From RGIG1934 sp964492545 (GTDB taxonomy: Bacteria; Bacillota; Clostridia; Lachnospirales; Lachnospiraceae), in contig CAZBKO010000078.1 in NCBI GenBank assembly GCA_964492545.1, forward strand, positions 1 to 10,995: a stretch of DNA of 10,995 nt. The letters run 5' to 3'. The position numbers and the translations under genes are program-made. Of this stretch, positions 1 through 6,519 are shown piece by piece (within the stretch, counting starts at the first letter, position 1; the number at the start of each line of letters is the position of its first letter). The notes under the pieces are model-generated. The model had not been told where the DNA came from. It was given only the letters and a program-made list of their open reading frames with translations, and made no database searches.

Positions 1-783
1 AAGTCCCTGTCCAATTACATCAACAGTTGTAAATAATTCCATCTCTCTACCTAATTTGTTATGGTCTCTCTTCTTAATATCCTCAAGGTGTGCAAGGTAT
101 TCCTCAAGCTCAGTCTTCTTTGTATATGCTGTTCCATATATTCTTGAAAGCATCTTATTATCTGAGTTTCCTCTCCAGTAAGCACCTGATGATGAAATAA
201 GCTTAAATGCTTTAATAACTCCTGTGTTCATAAGATGTGGTCCTGCACATAAATCAACAAATTCACCCTGTCTATAGAATGAAATGATTGCATCTTCCGG
301 AAGATCTCTTATAAGTTCTACCTTATATGGTTCATCTCTTTCTTCCATAAATTTGATTGCTTCCTCTCTTGGAAGTGTAAATTTCTCAAGATGTGCATTT
401 TCTTTGATTACTTTCTTCATCTCAGCTTCAATTTTATCAAGATCTTCTCTTGAAAATGATTCATGTTCAAAATCGTAATAGAATCCTGTGTCGATTGAAG
501 GTCCAATTGCAAGTTTACAATCAGGATATAATCTCTTAACTGCCTCTGCGAGTACATGTGATGTTGTATGTCTGTATGCAGCTTTACCAGCTTCATCATT
601 AAATGTAAGTATGTTAAGTTCGCTGTCCTCTTCAACTACTGTTCTAAGATCAACAACCTTTCCATTTAATTCAGCAGCACATGCCATTCTTGCAAGTCCT
701 TCGCTGATATCCTTGGCAATATCAATAATTGCCATAGAACCTTCATATTGCTTTTCTGATCCATCTTTTAATGTTATTCTCAT
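1..783 (-). CDS. thrS: Threonyl-tRNA synthetase, N-terminal 261 residues (3' end outside window)
   Basis: This enzyme charges tRNA-Thr with threonine in the cytosol. The frame is open from ATG 783 to base 1. The visible part holds a TGS domain (about residues 1-61), then the editing domain with HTTSH (H72, H76) and LCAGPH (C179, H183). These four residues are the metal-site set that in this family clears mischarged Ser-tRNA-Thr. YWRGN and the linker LGREMELF follow, leading into the catalytic core. The class II catalytic motifs lie past the window edge. The start is supported by GGAG six bases before ATG. It sits 20 bases after the 53-aa membrane protein gene and is the third gene behind the Thr T-box, so its expression should rise when tRNA-Thr is uncharged. 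Nothing is damaged in the visible part. Identification is firm. Confidence 0.97.
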   Translation of the reverse strand, partial: MRITLKDGSEKQYEGSMAIIDIAKDISEGLARMACAAELNGKVVDLRTVVEEDSELNILTFNDEAGKAAYRHTTSHVLAEAVKRLYPDCKLAIGPSIDTGFYYDFEHESFSREDLDKIEAEMKKVIKENAHLEKFTLPREEAIKFMEERDEPYKVELIRDLPEDAIISFYRQGEFVDLCAGPHLMNTGVIKAFKLISSSGAYWRGNSDNKMLSRIYGTAYTKKTELEEYLAHLEDIKKRDHNKLGREMELFTTVDVIGQGL

Positions 784-803
784 GTTCTTCTCCATTCTTA
801 ATA

Positions 804-965
804 TTATTTCTTTGTTCCATTATCGTTCCCAATAATCATTTTACTATTGCTGCTGCCATTCATATTAATAACCTTTACACCTTCGCCAAGTCTTCCAAGA
901 AGGAATCCCACAAAAAATGCTGCTAAAATGACAAGTATAGTTTTCTTGTTAAGTAACTCTTCCAT
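804..965 (-). CDS. Small single-pass membrane protein, 53 aa, unknown function
   Basis: I do not recognise this protein. It starts MEELLNKK, has one hydrophobic segment at about residues 9-26 (ILVILAAFFVGFLLG) and then a short polar tail rich in Asn, Gly, Ser and Lys. Lysines before the segment suggest the N-terminus is inside, but the tail also carries charge, so orientation is uncertain. A longer reading is possible from upstream ATG codons. I prefer base 965 because GGAGG lies five bases ahead of that ATG, while the upstream ATG overlaps this GGAGG. The gene begins 13 bases after the GNAT stop and ends 20 bases before thrS, so the three are almost certainly co-transcribed and share the T-box. 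The RBS and spacing argue for a translated gene. No function can be assigned. Confidence 0.75.
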   Translation of the reverse strand: MEELLNKKTILVILAAFFVGFLLGRLGEGVKVINMNGSSNSKMIIGNDNGTKK

Positions 966-970
966 AACTA

Positions 971-975
971 CCTCC
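971..975 (-). promoter_or_regulatory. Ribosome binding site fixing the start of the 53-aa protein
   Basis: A full GGAGG lies five bases upstream of ATG 965 and overlaps the upstream in-frame ATG. That makes the downstream ATG the likely start and shortens the protein from the longest possible reading. Confidence 0.75.
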
Positions 976-978
976 ATT

Positions 979-1485
979 CTATATGCTAATGGTCTTCTCC
1001 ATAACATAATCATCCATCACATAACCGCTGCCAATGTCTGTAACCTCGGACCAGATATTTTTAAATCCTTTTTTCAAATATACATCAATTGCATGCTGAT
1101 TATTCTTGTTAACTGTCAAATACATGGACTCAAGCTGCAATCCAAGTGCCATTCCTTCAAGGAATTCAAAAGCCTCACTTGCATATCCATTTCCTCTGAA
1201 GCTCTTTAGCAAATACACTTTACTGACAAACATTTTTCTGGTGTTCTCTTCAACATGTATTCCTACATATCCGGCATTGGTACCATTGATATTGATAAAA
1301 TAATACTCATATCCTTTTTCTATCTGTTCCTTAATTGCCCGAAATGACTGAAACTTATCAACCATATAGTTTATCTGGTCATCTGTTAGTATTATCGGAA
1401 ACCATTCATGCCATACTGTATCTGCCATAAGTGCCAGCGCTTGTATCTGCTCATCTGTAAATACAGGAATAAATTGTGCCTTCAT
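979..1485 (-). CDS. GNAT-family N-acetyltransferase, 168 aa
   Basis: This is a cytosolic acetyl-CoA-dependent acetyltransferase with unknown acceptor. The fold signature is clear. Motif A runs from about residue 86 (VSKVYLLKSF) into R97-G-N-G-Y-A102, the Q/RxxGxG/A pyrophosphate-binding loop. Motif B is NKNNQHAIDVYLKKGF (126-141). The N-terminal third (WHEWFP, then VDKFQSF) resembles a GNAT subgroup common in Firmicutes, whose substrates I cannot name. The start at MKAQFIP is set by GGAG six bases upstream. A longer TTG-start reading adds residues encoded by the hairpin region and is unlikely. It is the first gene after the Thr T-box terminator and ends 13 bases before the next gene. A role in threonine, seryl/threonyl-tRNA or antibiotic chemistry is only a guess from position. 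The RimI-like alternative (ribosomal protein acetylation) cannot be excluded. Confidence 0.9.
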   Translation of the reverse strand: MKAQFIPVFTDEQIQALALMADTVWHEWFPIILTDDQINYMVDKFQSFRAIKEQIEKGYEYYFININGTNAGYVGIHVEENTRKMFVSKVYLLKSFRGNGYASEAFEFLEGMALGLQLESMYLTVNKNNQHAIDVYLKKGFKNIWSEVTDIGSGYVMDDYVMEKTISI

Positions 1486-1491
1486 TATAAT

Positions 1492-1566
1492 CTCCATTCT
1501 GGAGCATCTCCTCGACAAGGACTCTTCTGCAATAAATACTATTTGTGGTGCTCCTGCACAAATAGT
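1492..1566 (-). promoter_or_regulatory. Structured RNA leader between T-box terminator and GNAT gene, with RBS-sequestering hairpin
   Basis: In the RNA sense a perfect 10-bp hairpin forms: ACUAUUUGUG (1566-1557) pairs with CACAAAUAGU (1547-1538) around a nine-base loop, CAGGAGCAC. It has no U-run, so it is not an intrinsic terminator. Loop bases GGAGCA (1554-1549) are fully complementary to UGCUCC (1506-1501), which would form a pseudoknot. The same CUCC also pairs as CUCCA-gaa-UGGAG (1504-1492), burying the GNAT Shine-Dalgarno GGAG at 1495-1492. A third option is GGAG (1511-1508) with CUCC. These pairings exclude one another. The pairings are read directly. A regulatory role is inference. 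Confidence 0.5.
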
Positions 1567-1614
1567 TATGTGTAATGGACGCTAACGAACATAGTGGACA
1601 TTTTCCTATCAACC

Positions 1615-1650
1615 AAAAAAACCCTCTAGCGCATCAAATACACTAGAGGG
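1615..1650 (-). terminator. T-box-controlled intrinsic terminator
   Basis: RNA arms CCCUCUAGUGUAU (1650-1638) and AUGCGCUAGAGGG (1634-1622) form a 13-bp stem with two G-U pairs around a three-base loop, followed by seven U (1621-1615). The 5' arm starts with the CCCU that also closes the antiterminator with the T-box AGGG, the usual competition in this class. It should also stop read-through from the upstream sortase operon when tRNA-Thr is charged. Confidence 0.95.
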
Positions 1651-1867
1651 ACGATTATTCATTCGCGGTTCCACCCTGCTTGCTTATAATATATAAGCCA
1701 CTCTCACAGACCAACATCTGTCTGATTATAACGGAATCACCGGGCTTGATTGGAGCCACTCAGAGTTAGTCTTCAATAATACTCCGGTAAAACACTCACA
1801 GCAAATGTGTCTCTCTCTGAACCTTCTATATTATCTACTCGTCTCGTCATCGTTTTTATTTATTCTA
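1615..1867 (-). promoter_or_regulatory. T-box leader, threonine specific (ACU specifier)
   Basis: The hallmark T-box AGGGUGGAACCGCG is present at 1677-1664. UGGA in it would pair with the acceptor end of a tRNA carrying U at the discriminator position. Upstream is a perfect 7-bp hairpin, GCUUAUA-UAU-UAUAAGC (1698-1682), fitting stem III, and CAGAC/GUCUG around an eight-base loop in the stem II region. Stem I carries AGUA on its 5' side and the AGAGAG bulge sequence, and AUAAUAU pairs with GUAUUAU below the distal part. On the 3' side GAA-G-ACU-A matches the spacing of the known glyQS specifier loop (GAA-A-GGC-A), so the specifier is ACU (1770-1768), a Thr codon. This agrees with thrS downstream. 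Uncharged tRNA-Thr should stabilise the antiterminator and allow transcription of GNAT, the miniprotein and thrS. Confidence 0.93.
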
Positions 1868-1873
1868 AATAGA

Positions 1874-1901
1874 ATTATAGCATTTTAATTTCAGTTGTCA
1901 A
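1874..1901 (-). promoter_or_regulatory. Sigma-A-type promoter of the Thr T-box operon, overlapping sortase stop
   Basis: A perfect -35 TTGACA (1901-1896) and perfect -10 TATAAT (1879-1874) are separated by 16 bases, with TG one base ahead of the -10 (extended -10). Transcription should begin near 1867, just before the T-box stem I. The -35 lies inside the last codons of the sortase gene (Val-Asp-Asn-stop, GTTGACAACTGA). Confidence 0.92.
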
Positions 1902-2571
1902 CAAATTTTGGTCCTTCAATTAATGTTGCGTATACAAAATATCTGTATTGTGTTCTTGATAATGTTTCAAGTGGATAGCAGGTATACATCACAAGCTGTT
2001 CTTCCTTAGCATTGAAATCATATGCTGACTCATCATTTTCTTCCAATACTCTCATATCCGTCACCTCATATTTGTAAACACCATAATCTGTAGTCATAAG
2101 GACTATATCTTTTTTATCGATATTTTTTAATGCATTAAAATATGAATTATTATGACCACACAATAATATTAATCTTCCAAATCCCGGCTGTGACGAAGCA
2201 AAATTTTGTCCTATTCCGCTGTTTAACAAGCTATCATCATCGCCTTTAAACACTGGCGCATTTAGTCCAATTTTCTCACATGAAATTGTCGCATACATAA
2301 CACCATAGTCAGCTATTTCTACCTTGCTTCTGTCAACCGTTTCACCCTCTGGCTCGGTCTCAGATGGCTTTTCAGTAAAAGCATCTGAATATGATGTGTT
2401 CACCTCCGGCTCACTTATATTCTCCAGTGAATTCGCAAAGCTTTTAAGCTCACGAAGATTGCCATATTGAATACCTGCCACAATTATTATGGCTGCCACT
2501 GAAAAAATTATTGGAATATATATGTATGAAATTGTACTGTTTATTCTATTAAATATATCCTGTTTCTTCAT
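1891..2571 (-). CDS. Sortase, probably class D, membrane-anchored, 226 aa
   Basis: Sortases are cysteine transpeptidases on the outer face of the membrane that join surface proteins to the wall or to each other. A signal-anchor helix lies at about residues 16-34, followed by an acidic Glu/Thr/Ser stalk (50-82) and the catalytic barrel. The active-site His is in LCGHNNSYF (H140), the Cys in MYTCYP (C198), and the Arg is most likely R210 in QYRYFVYA, with R206 as the alternative. TCYP and the short Cys-Arg gap fit class D-type sortases. It starts 23 bases after the DUF218 gene stop, with only a weak AGG in front (CAGGTACATTTATG), and is the last gene of the four-gene unit. No LPxTG-type substrate is in the window, so its target is elsewhere. 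Class assignment is less sure than family. Confidence 0.93.
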   Translation of the reverse strand: MKKQDIFNRINSTISYIYIPIIFSVAAIIIVAGIQYGNLRELKSFANSLENISEPEVNTSYSDAFTEKPSETEPEGETVDRSKVEIADYGVMYATISCEKIGLNAPVFKGDDDSLLNSGIGQNFASSQPGFGRLILLCGHNNSYFNALKNIDKKDIVLMTTDYGVYKYEVTDMRVLEENDESAYDFNAKEEQLVMYTCYPLETLSRTQYRYFVYATLIEGPKFVDN

Positions 2572-2594
2572 AAATGTACCTGTTTCTGTACAGC

Positions 2595-3353
2595 CTATAT
2601 ATTACCGAGCATTTTTTCCTTAACCATTGCAAGAGATTCTCTAACCATATAATTAATTATTAAATGATTATCAGATTTGGCGGCCTTTGCTGAAATATTG
2701 GTATAGCCTATCTTCTTTGCAAGCCTTGTTGCCCGAAATACATGAAAGTTATTAGTTATTATCACAACACTTGCATCAAAATCATTAATTATTTTCATGG
2801 AAAATACAAGATTTTCCTTGGTAGTGGTCGACTTGTTTTCCTCTATTATTCTATTTTCATCTATACCTTTTTCAATCAAATACTTTTTCATAGCCTCTGC
2901 TTCCGGTAAATCTTCACCTACACCCTGACCACCGGAAACAATTATCTTGCATGTTGTATTTTCACATCCATACTCGTATGCGGCGTCGAGACGCTTTGCA
3001 AGGGATTTAGTAATTTTACTTCCTCTTACCTGTGCCCCAAGTACAATTACATATTCTGCATCAGCAGCAGGCTTTGCATTCATCTTGCTTATTACGCATC
3101 CTTCAAGAAACAGAAATAATGCAATTCCACATGCTACTACAGCAATAACCGTTATCTTAATCCATTTAGGTACCACTTCCAGCAGGTTATGTTTTATAAC
3201 AATAACACTTCCTACAGCTAATATTGCACATCCAATACCAGCCAACAGCCAAAACCATAAGAATGCTGAATGTATTCCCGCATATGACGCTGCAAATGAA
3301 TAATATCCCAAACATAGCAGTGCAATAACTCCAAAAATTATACTTAAAATCAT
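2595..3353 (-). CDS. Membrane DUF218 protein (SanA/YdcF/ElyC-like), 252 aa
   Basis: Three hydrophobic segments lie at about residues 1-20, 29-53 and 67-88. Lysines between the second and third (K54, K63, K66) favour the cytosol there, which places the C-terminal domain outside. That domain is DUF218: YVIVLGAQ (101-108), SGGQG (140-144), EAEAMKKYL, then STTTKEN (175-181) and NNFHVFRA (201-208). Family members SanA and ElyC affect envelope barrier function or envelope polymer synthesis, but the reaction is not settled. The gene starts three bases after the GGDEF-EAL stop, and its Shine-Dalgarno AGAGAGG is formed by the last codons of that gene (Arg-Ala-Glu-Arg-stop), so translation is probably coupled. 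Its place between a c-di-GMP enzyme and a sortase supports an envelope role. Function is inferred from family only. Confidence 0.9.
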   Translation of the reverse strand: MILSIIFGVIALLCLGYYSFAASYAGIHSAFLWFWLLAGIGCAILAVGSVIVIKHNLLEVVPKWIKITVIAVVACGIALFLFLEGCVISKMNAKPAADAEYVIVLGAQVRGSKITKSLAKRLDAAYEYGCENTTCKIIVSGGQGVGEDLPEAEAMKKYLIEKGIDENRIIEENKSTTTKENLVFSMKIINDFDASVVIITNNFHVFRATRLAKKIGYTNISAKAAKSDNHLIINYMVRESLAMVKEKMLGNI

Positions 3354-3356
3354 TTT

Positions 3357-6300
3357 CTACCTCTCTGCTCTCATTACGTATTTTTCTTCAAAGTCATGTA
3401 AAGGCATTGGCTTACCAAAATAGAAGCCCTGAATCATGGATACATCCATATCTTTCAAAATATCTAACTGCTCTCTTTCCTCTACACCTTCAACACATAC
3501 TTTTACATCGAGCTTCTTTGATAAATCTGATATAAGCTTAACAAACGCCTGTGCATAATCATCTTCCATAATATCTTTAATAAATGTTCTGTCTACTTTT
3601 ATTATATCCAAATCCATCTGTTTAATATAATTAAGTGATGAATATCCGGTACCAAAATCATCAAGTGCTATCTTAACGCCAAGCCCCTTAATCTCTTTAA
3701 TTATCTTCTTCATTCTATTCATATCGTTTATTGCAAGGCTCTCAGTAACTTCAAGCACAAGATTTTCAGGCTTTACACCTGATATTTCTATTGCACTCTT
3801 GATTGTTTCAAGCACATTATTCTGAAGCAGCTGTACGACTGATAAATTAACATTTATATGCATGTCTATACCAAGGTCGCTCCAATGCTTGTTAGACATA
3901 CATGCCTGTCGCAGCACATATTCGCCAATTGGTGTAATGAGTCCTAAATGATCTGCGAGTGGTATAAATTCACCCGGTGTAAGCATTCCAAGTCGTCCGC
4001 TGTTCCATCTGAGTAATGCTTCTCCGCCTATACACATTTCTGTACTTGCATCAACTATTGGCTGAACGTAAATCTCAAATTCATTACAGCCAATTGCAAC
4101 TGCTGAACGCATATTTTTCTCAATATCAAGTTTCTCAACCATGCTGATATCTTCACCATGATTGTAGTACTCATATCGGTTCTTACCACTTTTCTTAGCA
4201 TCATACATTGCAATATCAGCCTTTCGTATAAGGCTGTTGACGTCTCTTCCATCATCCGGAAACTGTACAATTCCCATACTCATGGTACAATAATATTCAT
4301 TTTGGTTAAGATACCATGGCTTACTGAACATTCTCTTTAGATCATCAAGTATTCTACTAAGCTCTGAAAATTTGCCAGGCTCAACAATAATAATAAATTC
4401 ATCTCCACCAACTCTGTAGCATCTGTCCTCAATTCCATGAATCTGCTGAATTCCAACAGAAATCGTTTTTAAAAGCACATCACCATATTGATGTCCGAGT
4501 CCATCATTAATATGTTTAAAATTGTCGAGATCCATGAACAATAACGCACCCTTAGAGTTATATGTTATACTTTCTCTTATACTTAATTCCAAATCTTCCT
4601 CACATCTCATTCTGTTATACAAACCAGTAAGGAAATCATTATTTGCCTGAAATTCAATTCGTTTTTGGTATTTCTTCTTCTCAGTAACATCTGTTACATT
4701 GCACAATGATACTGTTCGTCCATCTACCCATGTTATATCATTATACTTTATCTCATACCACGCACCACGTGCAGAGCTGTATGTTTCTTCAAAATAACTA
4801 TTATCATAAAACGCAGGACAGGTTTCACACTTTCCAAGGTTACATGCAGTATTATATTCACAGCATTTCTTTCCAACCATATCAGTCTTACAGACCTTCT
4901 TAACAATATCATTACAGAATAATATCTCTTTGCTCTGCTTATCTATTACACATATTTCACTGCCTATATTATCAAGGATTTCCTTTAGGGCTGTATATGA
5001 ACTAACTAGAGAATTCTTTGTGATTCTTTTATACAAAATGCTCTGAATCATCTTGCTTACATCTGAAAGAAATCGCACAGTTGAGCCATCCCATTCCCTA
5101 TTCTGTGAAAAATCCACAAATGCAAGATACATCGCAGTTTTACCATTTAACATAATCGGTATAACAACCACTGCATTACACTCATAAAATCTAAGTATAT
5201 CCGCATATATACCTTTGTCATCATTAGAAGATAATACAACTAAACAATCTTCAAATTTCGGTAATTCCATATGTTCTCCAAGTATTCTCTTGGAGAATGG
5301 CTTAACGCCTTCCTTGGTCCATTCAGCAACTAAGGAATATTTATCATTCTTATCATTTGTCTTGACAAGTACTGCTCCATCTATCTTTAAGAAATCACCA
5401 ACTATATTCAAAGCTATTTTTACAGCATCCTCAAAATTCTGATTTTCCTCGAGGAGCTGTACTATTGAAGTTAGCGCCGCATTTCTACGATATTCCTTCT
5501 CCATATTTTGCTTAGCCGTATCATTTCTCTGCGCTTCCTTCAATGCTATCGCTGTACTGTAAGAGGCTGAAACAAACTTACATGATAGGGCATCCAGTAG
5601 TGATACAATTTCATCTATATAATTTCCATGAAGCTTTCTAGATAATTTTGAAGCTAATCCAAGTGCTGCGCATGAAGACCCAACATAAGCAATTGCCCAT
5701 ACTCCCTTAATGTCGTTATCATACTTAATTGGAAGTCCAATCATCTTTACTCCCTCAATATCACTTTCCATTTTCACAATATCGCTGGACATAATAACAG
5801 CCCTTGCAATATCATCAAAATTGTGATATGTCTTGATTCTTCCAATGCTATTCATAAGCATAGCTCTGTCTTCTTTTCCAATTGACAGCTTCGTCAATCT
5901 GTTGCCATTGCTATCGTAGCATACACCATAAATAGACTGTGCCTTGCAAAATATATCCTGATAAGCCTGAAGTTCCTTTAAACTCATAATATTTCTAAGT
6001 TCAAATTTCAGTCCTGCTAAACCATATTCGCTTAAGCTCTTGGTATCCTTATCACGGACATCTTTTCCATATTCATCAAGTAAATGTTCCTGAAGCTTCA
6101 TTTCAGAAATGTCTCTGATTATGGTTTCTCCGTAAGCTATCTGCCCTTCCACATATATTACACTTGTTCTCTCACTAAGCCAAATCTCTCTTCCCGTATA
6201 TGTGTGATAAAGATATTCTATGTCATATTCATTAGTTTCACCTGATATTAGCATTTGTCGATTAAGACCACATACATCATAATTACTGTCAATGAGATGG

Positions 6301-6479
6301 TTTCCAAGAAATCCCTCCTGTTTACACTCCTGTGTTGTAAATTCAAGAGATGTGATATTTGATGATACATATGTGACTTTTGAAGCAAATGGCATTCCAT
6401 CCCAATATATTATCATACATCCTGTTTTTATAAATGATTCAATTAATCTCTGGTAAATCTCACTTATATGATTATCCAT
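3357..6479 (-). CDS. Multi-sensor GGDEF-EAL cyclic di-GMP enzyme (PAS, PocR-like, GAF, PAS), 1040 aa
   Basis: It probably makes and/or breaks cyclic di-GMP in the cytosol; I see no membrane helix. Residue numbers here count from an in-frame ATG four codons upstream. Order: PAS/PAC (about 20-135), PocR-like sensor (165-310, LKELQAYQDIFCKAQSIYGV), GAF (335-487), second PAS with a cysteine cluster (498-605), GGDEF (618-775), EAL (785-1035). GGDEF is intact (MDLDNFKHIND, GGDEF 695-699), suggesting cyclase activity. The product-inhibition site RxxD reads GIED, so the Arg is lost. EAL also looks catalytic: EALLRW (824-829), LEVTES, DDFGTGYSS (944-952), IKVD, EGVE and QGFYFGKP. Direction of net activity cannot be told. 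The start at 6479 is chosen because GGAGG ends six bases upstream; the earlier ATG overlaps it. It follows the SH3b gene by 40 bases and precedes DUF218 by three. Confidence 0.95.
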   Translation of the reverse strand: MDNHISEIYQRLIESFIKTGCMIIYWDGMPFASKVTYVSSNITSLEFTTQECKQEGFLGNHLIDSNYDVCGLNRQMLISGETNEYDIEYLYHTYTGREIWLSERTSVIYVEGQIAYGETIIRDISEMKLQEHLLDEYGKDVRDKDTKSLSEYGLAGLKFELRNIMSLKELQAYQDIFCKAQSIYGVCYDSNGNRLTKLSIGKEDRAMLMNSIGRIKTYHNFDDIARAVIMSSDIVKMESDIEGVKMIGLPIKYDNDIKGVWAIAYVGSSCAALGLASKLSRKLHGNYIDEIVSLLDALSCKFVSASYSTAIALKEAQRNDTAKQNMEKEYRRNAALTSIVQLLEENQNFEDAVKIALNIVGDFLKIDGAVLVKTNDKNDKYSLVAEWTKEGVKPFSKRILGEHMELPKFEDCLVVLSSNDDKGIYADILRFYECNAVVVIPIMLNGKTAMYLAFVDFSQNREWDGSTVRFLSDVSKMIQSILYKRITKNSLVSSYTALKEILDNIGSEICVIDKQSKEILFCNDIVKKVCKTDMVGKKCCEYNTACNLGKCETCPAFYDNSYFEETYSSARGAWYEIKYNDITWVDGRTVSLCNVTDVTEKKKYQKRIEFQANNDFLTGLYNRMRCEEDLELSIRESITYNSKGALLFMDLDNFKHINDGLGHQYGDVLLKTISVGIQQIHGIEDRCYRVGGDEFIIIVEPGKFSELSRILDDLKRMFSKPWYLNQNEYYCTMSMGIVQFPDDGRDVNSLIRKADIAMYDAKKSGKNRYEYYNHGEDISMVEKLDIEKNMRSAVAIGCNEFEIYVQPIVDASTEMCIGGEALLRWNSGRLGMLTPGEFIPLADHLGLITPIGEYVLRQACMSNKHWSDLGIDMHINVNLSVVQLLQNNVLETIKSAIEISGVKPENLVLEVTESLAINDMNRMKKIIKEIKGLGVKIALDDFGTGYSSLNYIKQMDLDIIKVDRTFIKDIMEDDYAQAFVKLISDLSKKLDVKVCVEGVEEREQLDILKDMDVSMIQGFYFGKPMPLHDFEEKYVMRAER

Positions 6480-6484
6480 ATATA

Positions 6485-6489
6485 CCTCC
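6485..6489 (-). promoter_or_regulatory. Ribosome binding site deciding the GGDEF-EAL start
   Basis: GGAGG sits five bases before ATG 6479 and overlaps the upstream in-frame ATG at 6491. This gives a 1040-aa protein beginning MDNHISE and not MEVYMDNH. Confidence 0.75.
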
Positions 6490-6513
6490 ATATTCAGAAT
6501 TGTTCCTGAATAT
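6490..6513 (-). promoter_or_regulatory. Perfect 8-bp hairpin between SH3b and GGDEF-EAL genes
   Basis: ATATTCAG (6513-6506) and CTGAATAT (6497-6490) are perfect inverted arms around an eight-base loop, GAACAATT. The 3' arm touches the GGAGG of the next gene. No U-run follows, so it is not an intrinsic terminator. It could tune translation or be an RNA processing or stability site; that is inference. Confidence 0.5.
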
Positions 6514-6519
6514 TATTTT

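Noticed and set aside
488..835. 115-codon plus-strand frame opposite thrS
   Set aside because: It is a shadow of the conserved thrS frame, which carries the editing-site residues.
1486..1518. TTG start at 1518 adding 11 residues to the GNAT protein
   Set aside because: No suitable RBS before it; GGAG is correctly spaced for ATG 1485, and the extra residues do not look like GNAT sequence.
2571..2594. TGTAC/GTACA inverted repeat before the sortase start
   Set aside because: Five pairs only, AT-rich surroundings, not distinguishable from chance.
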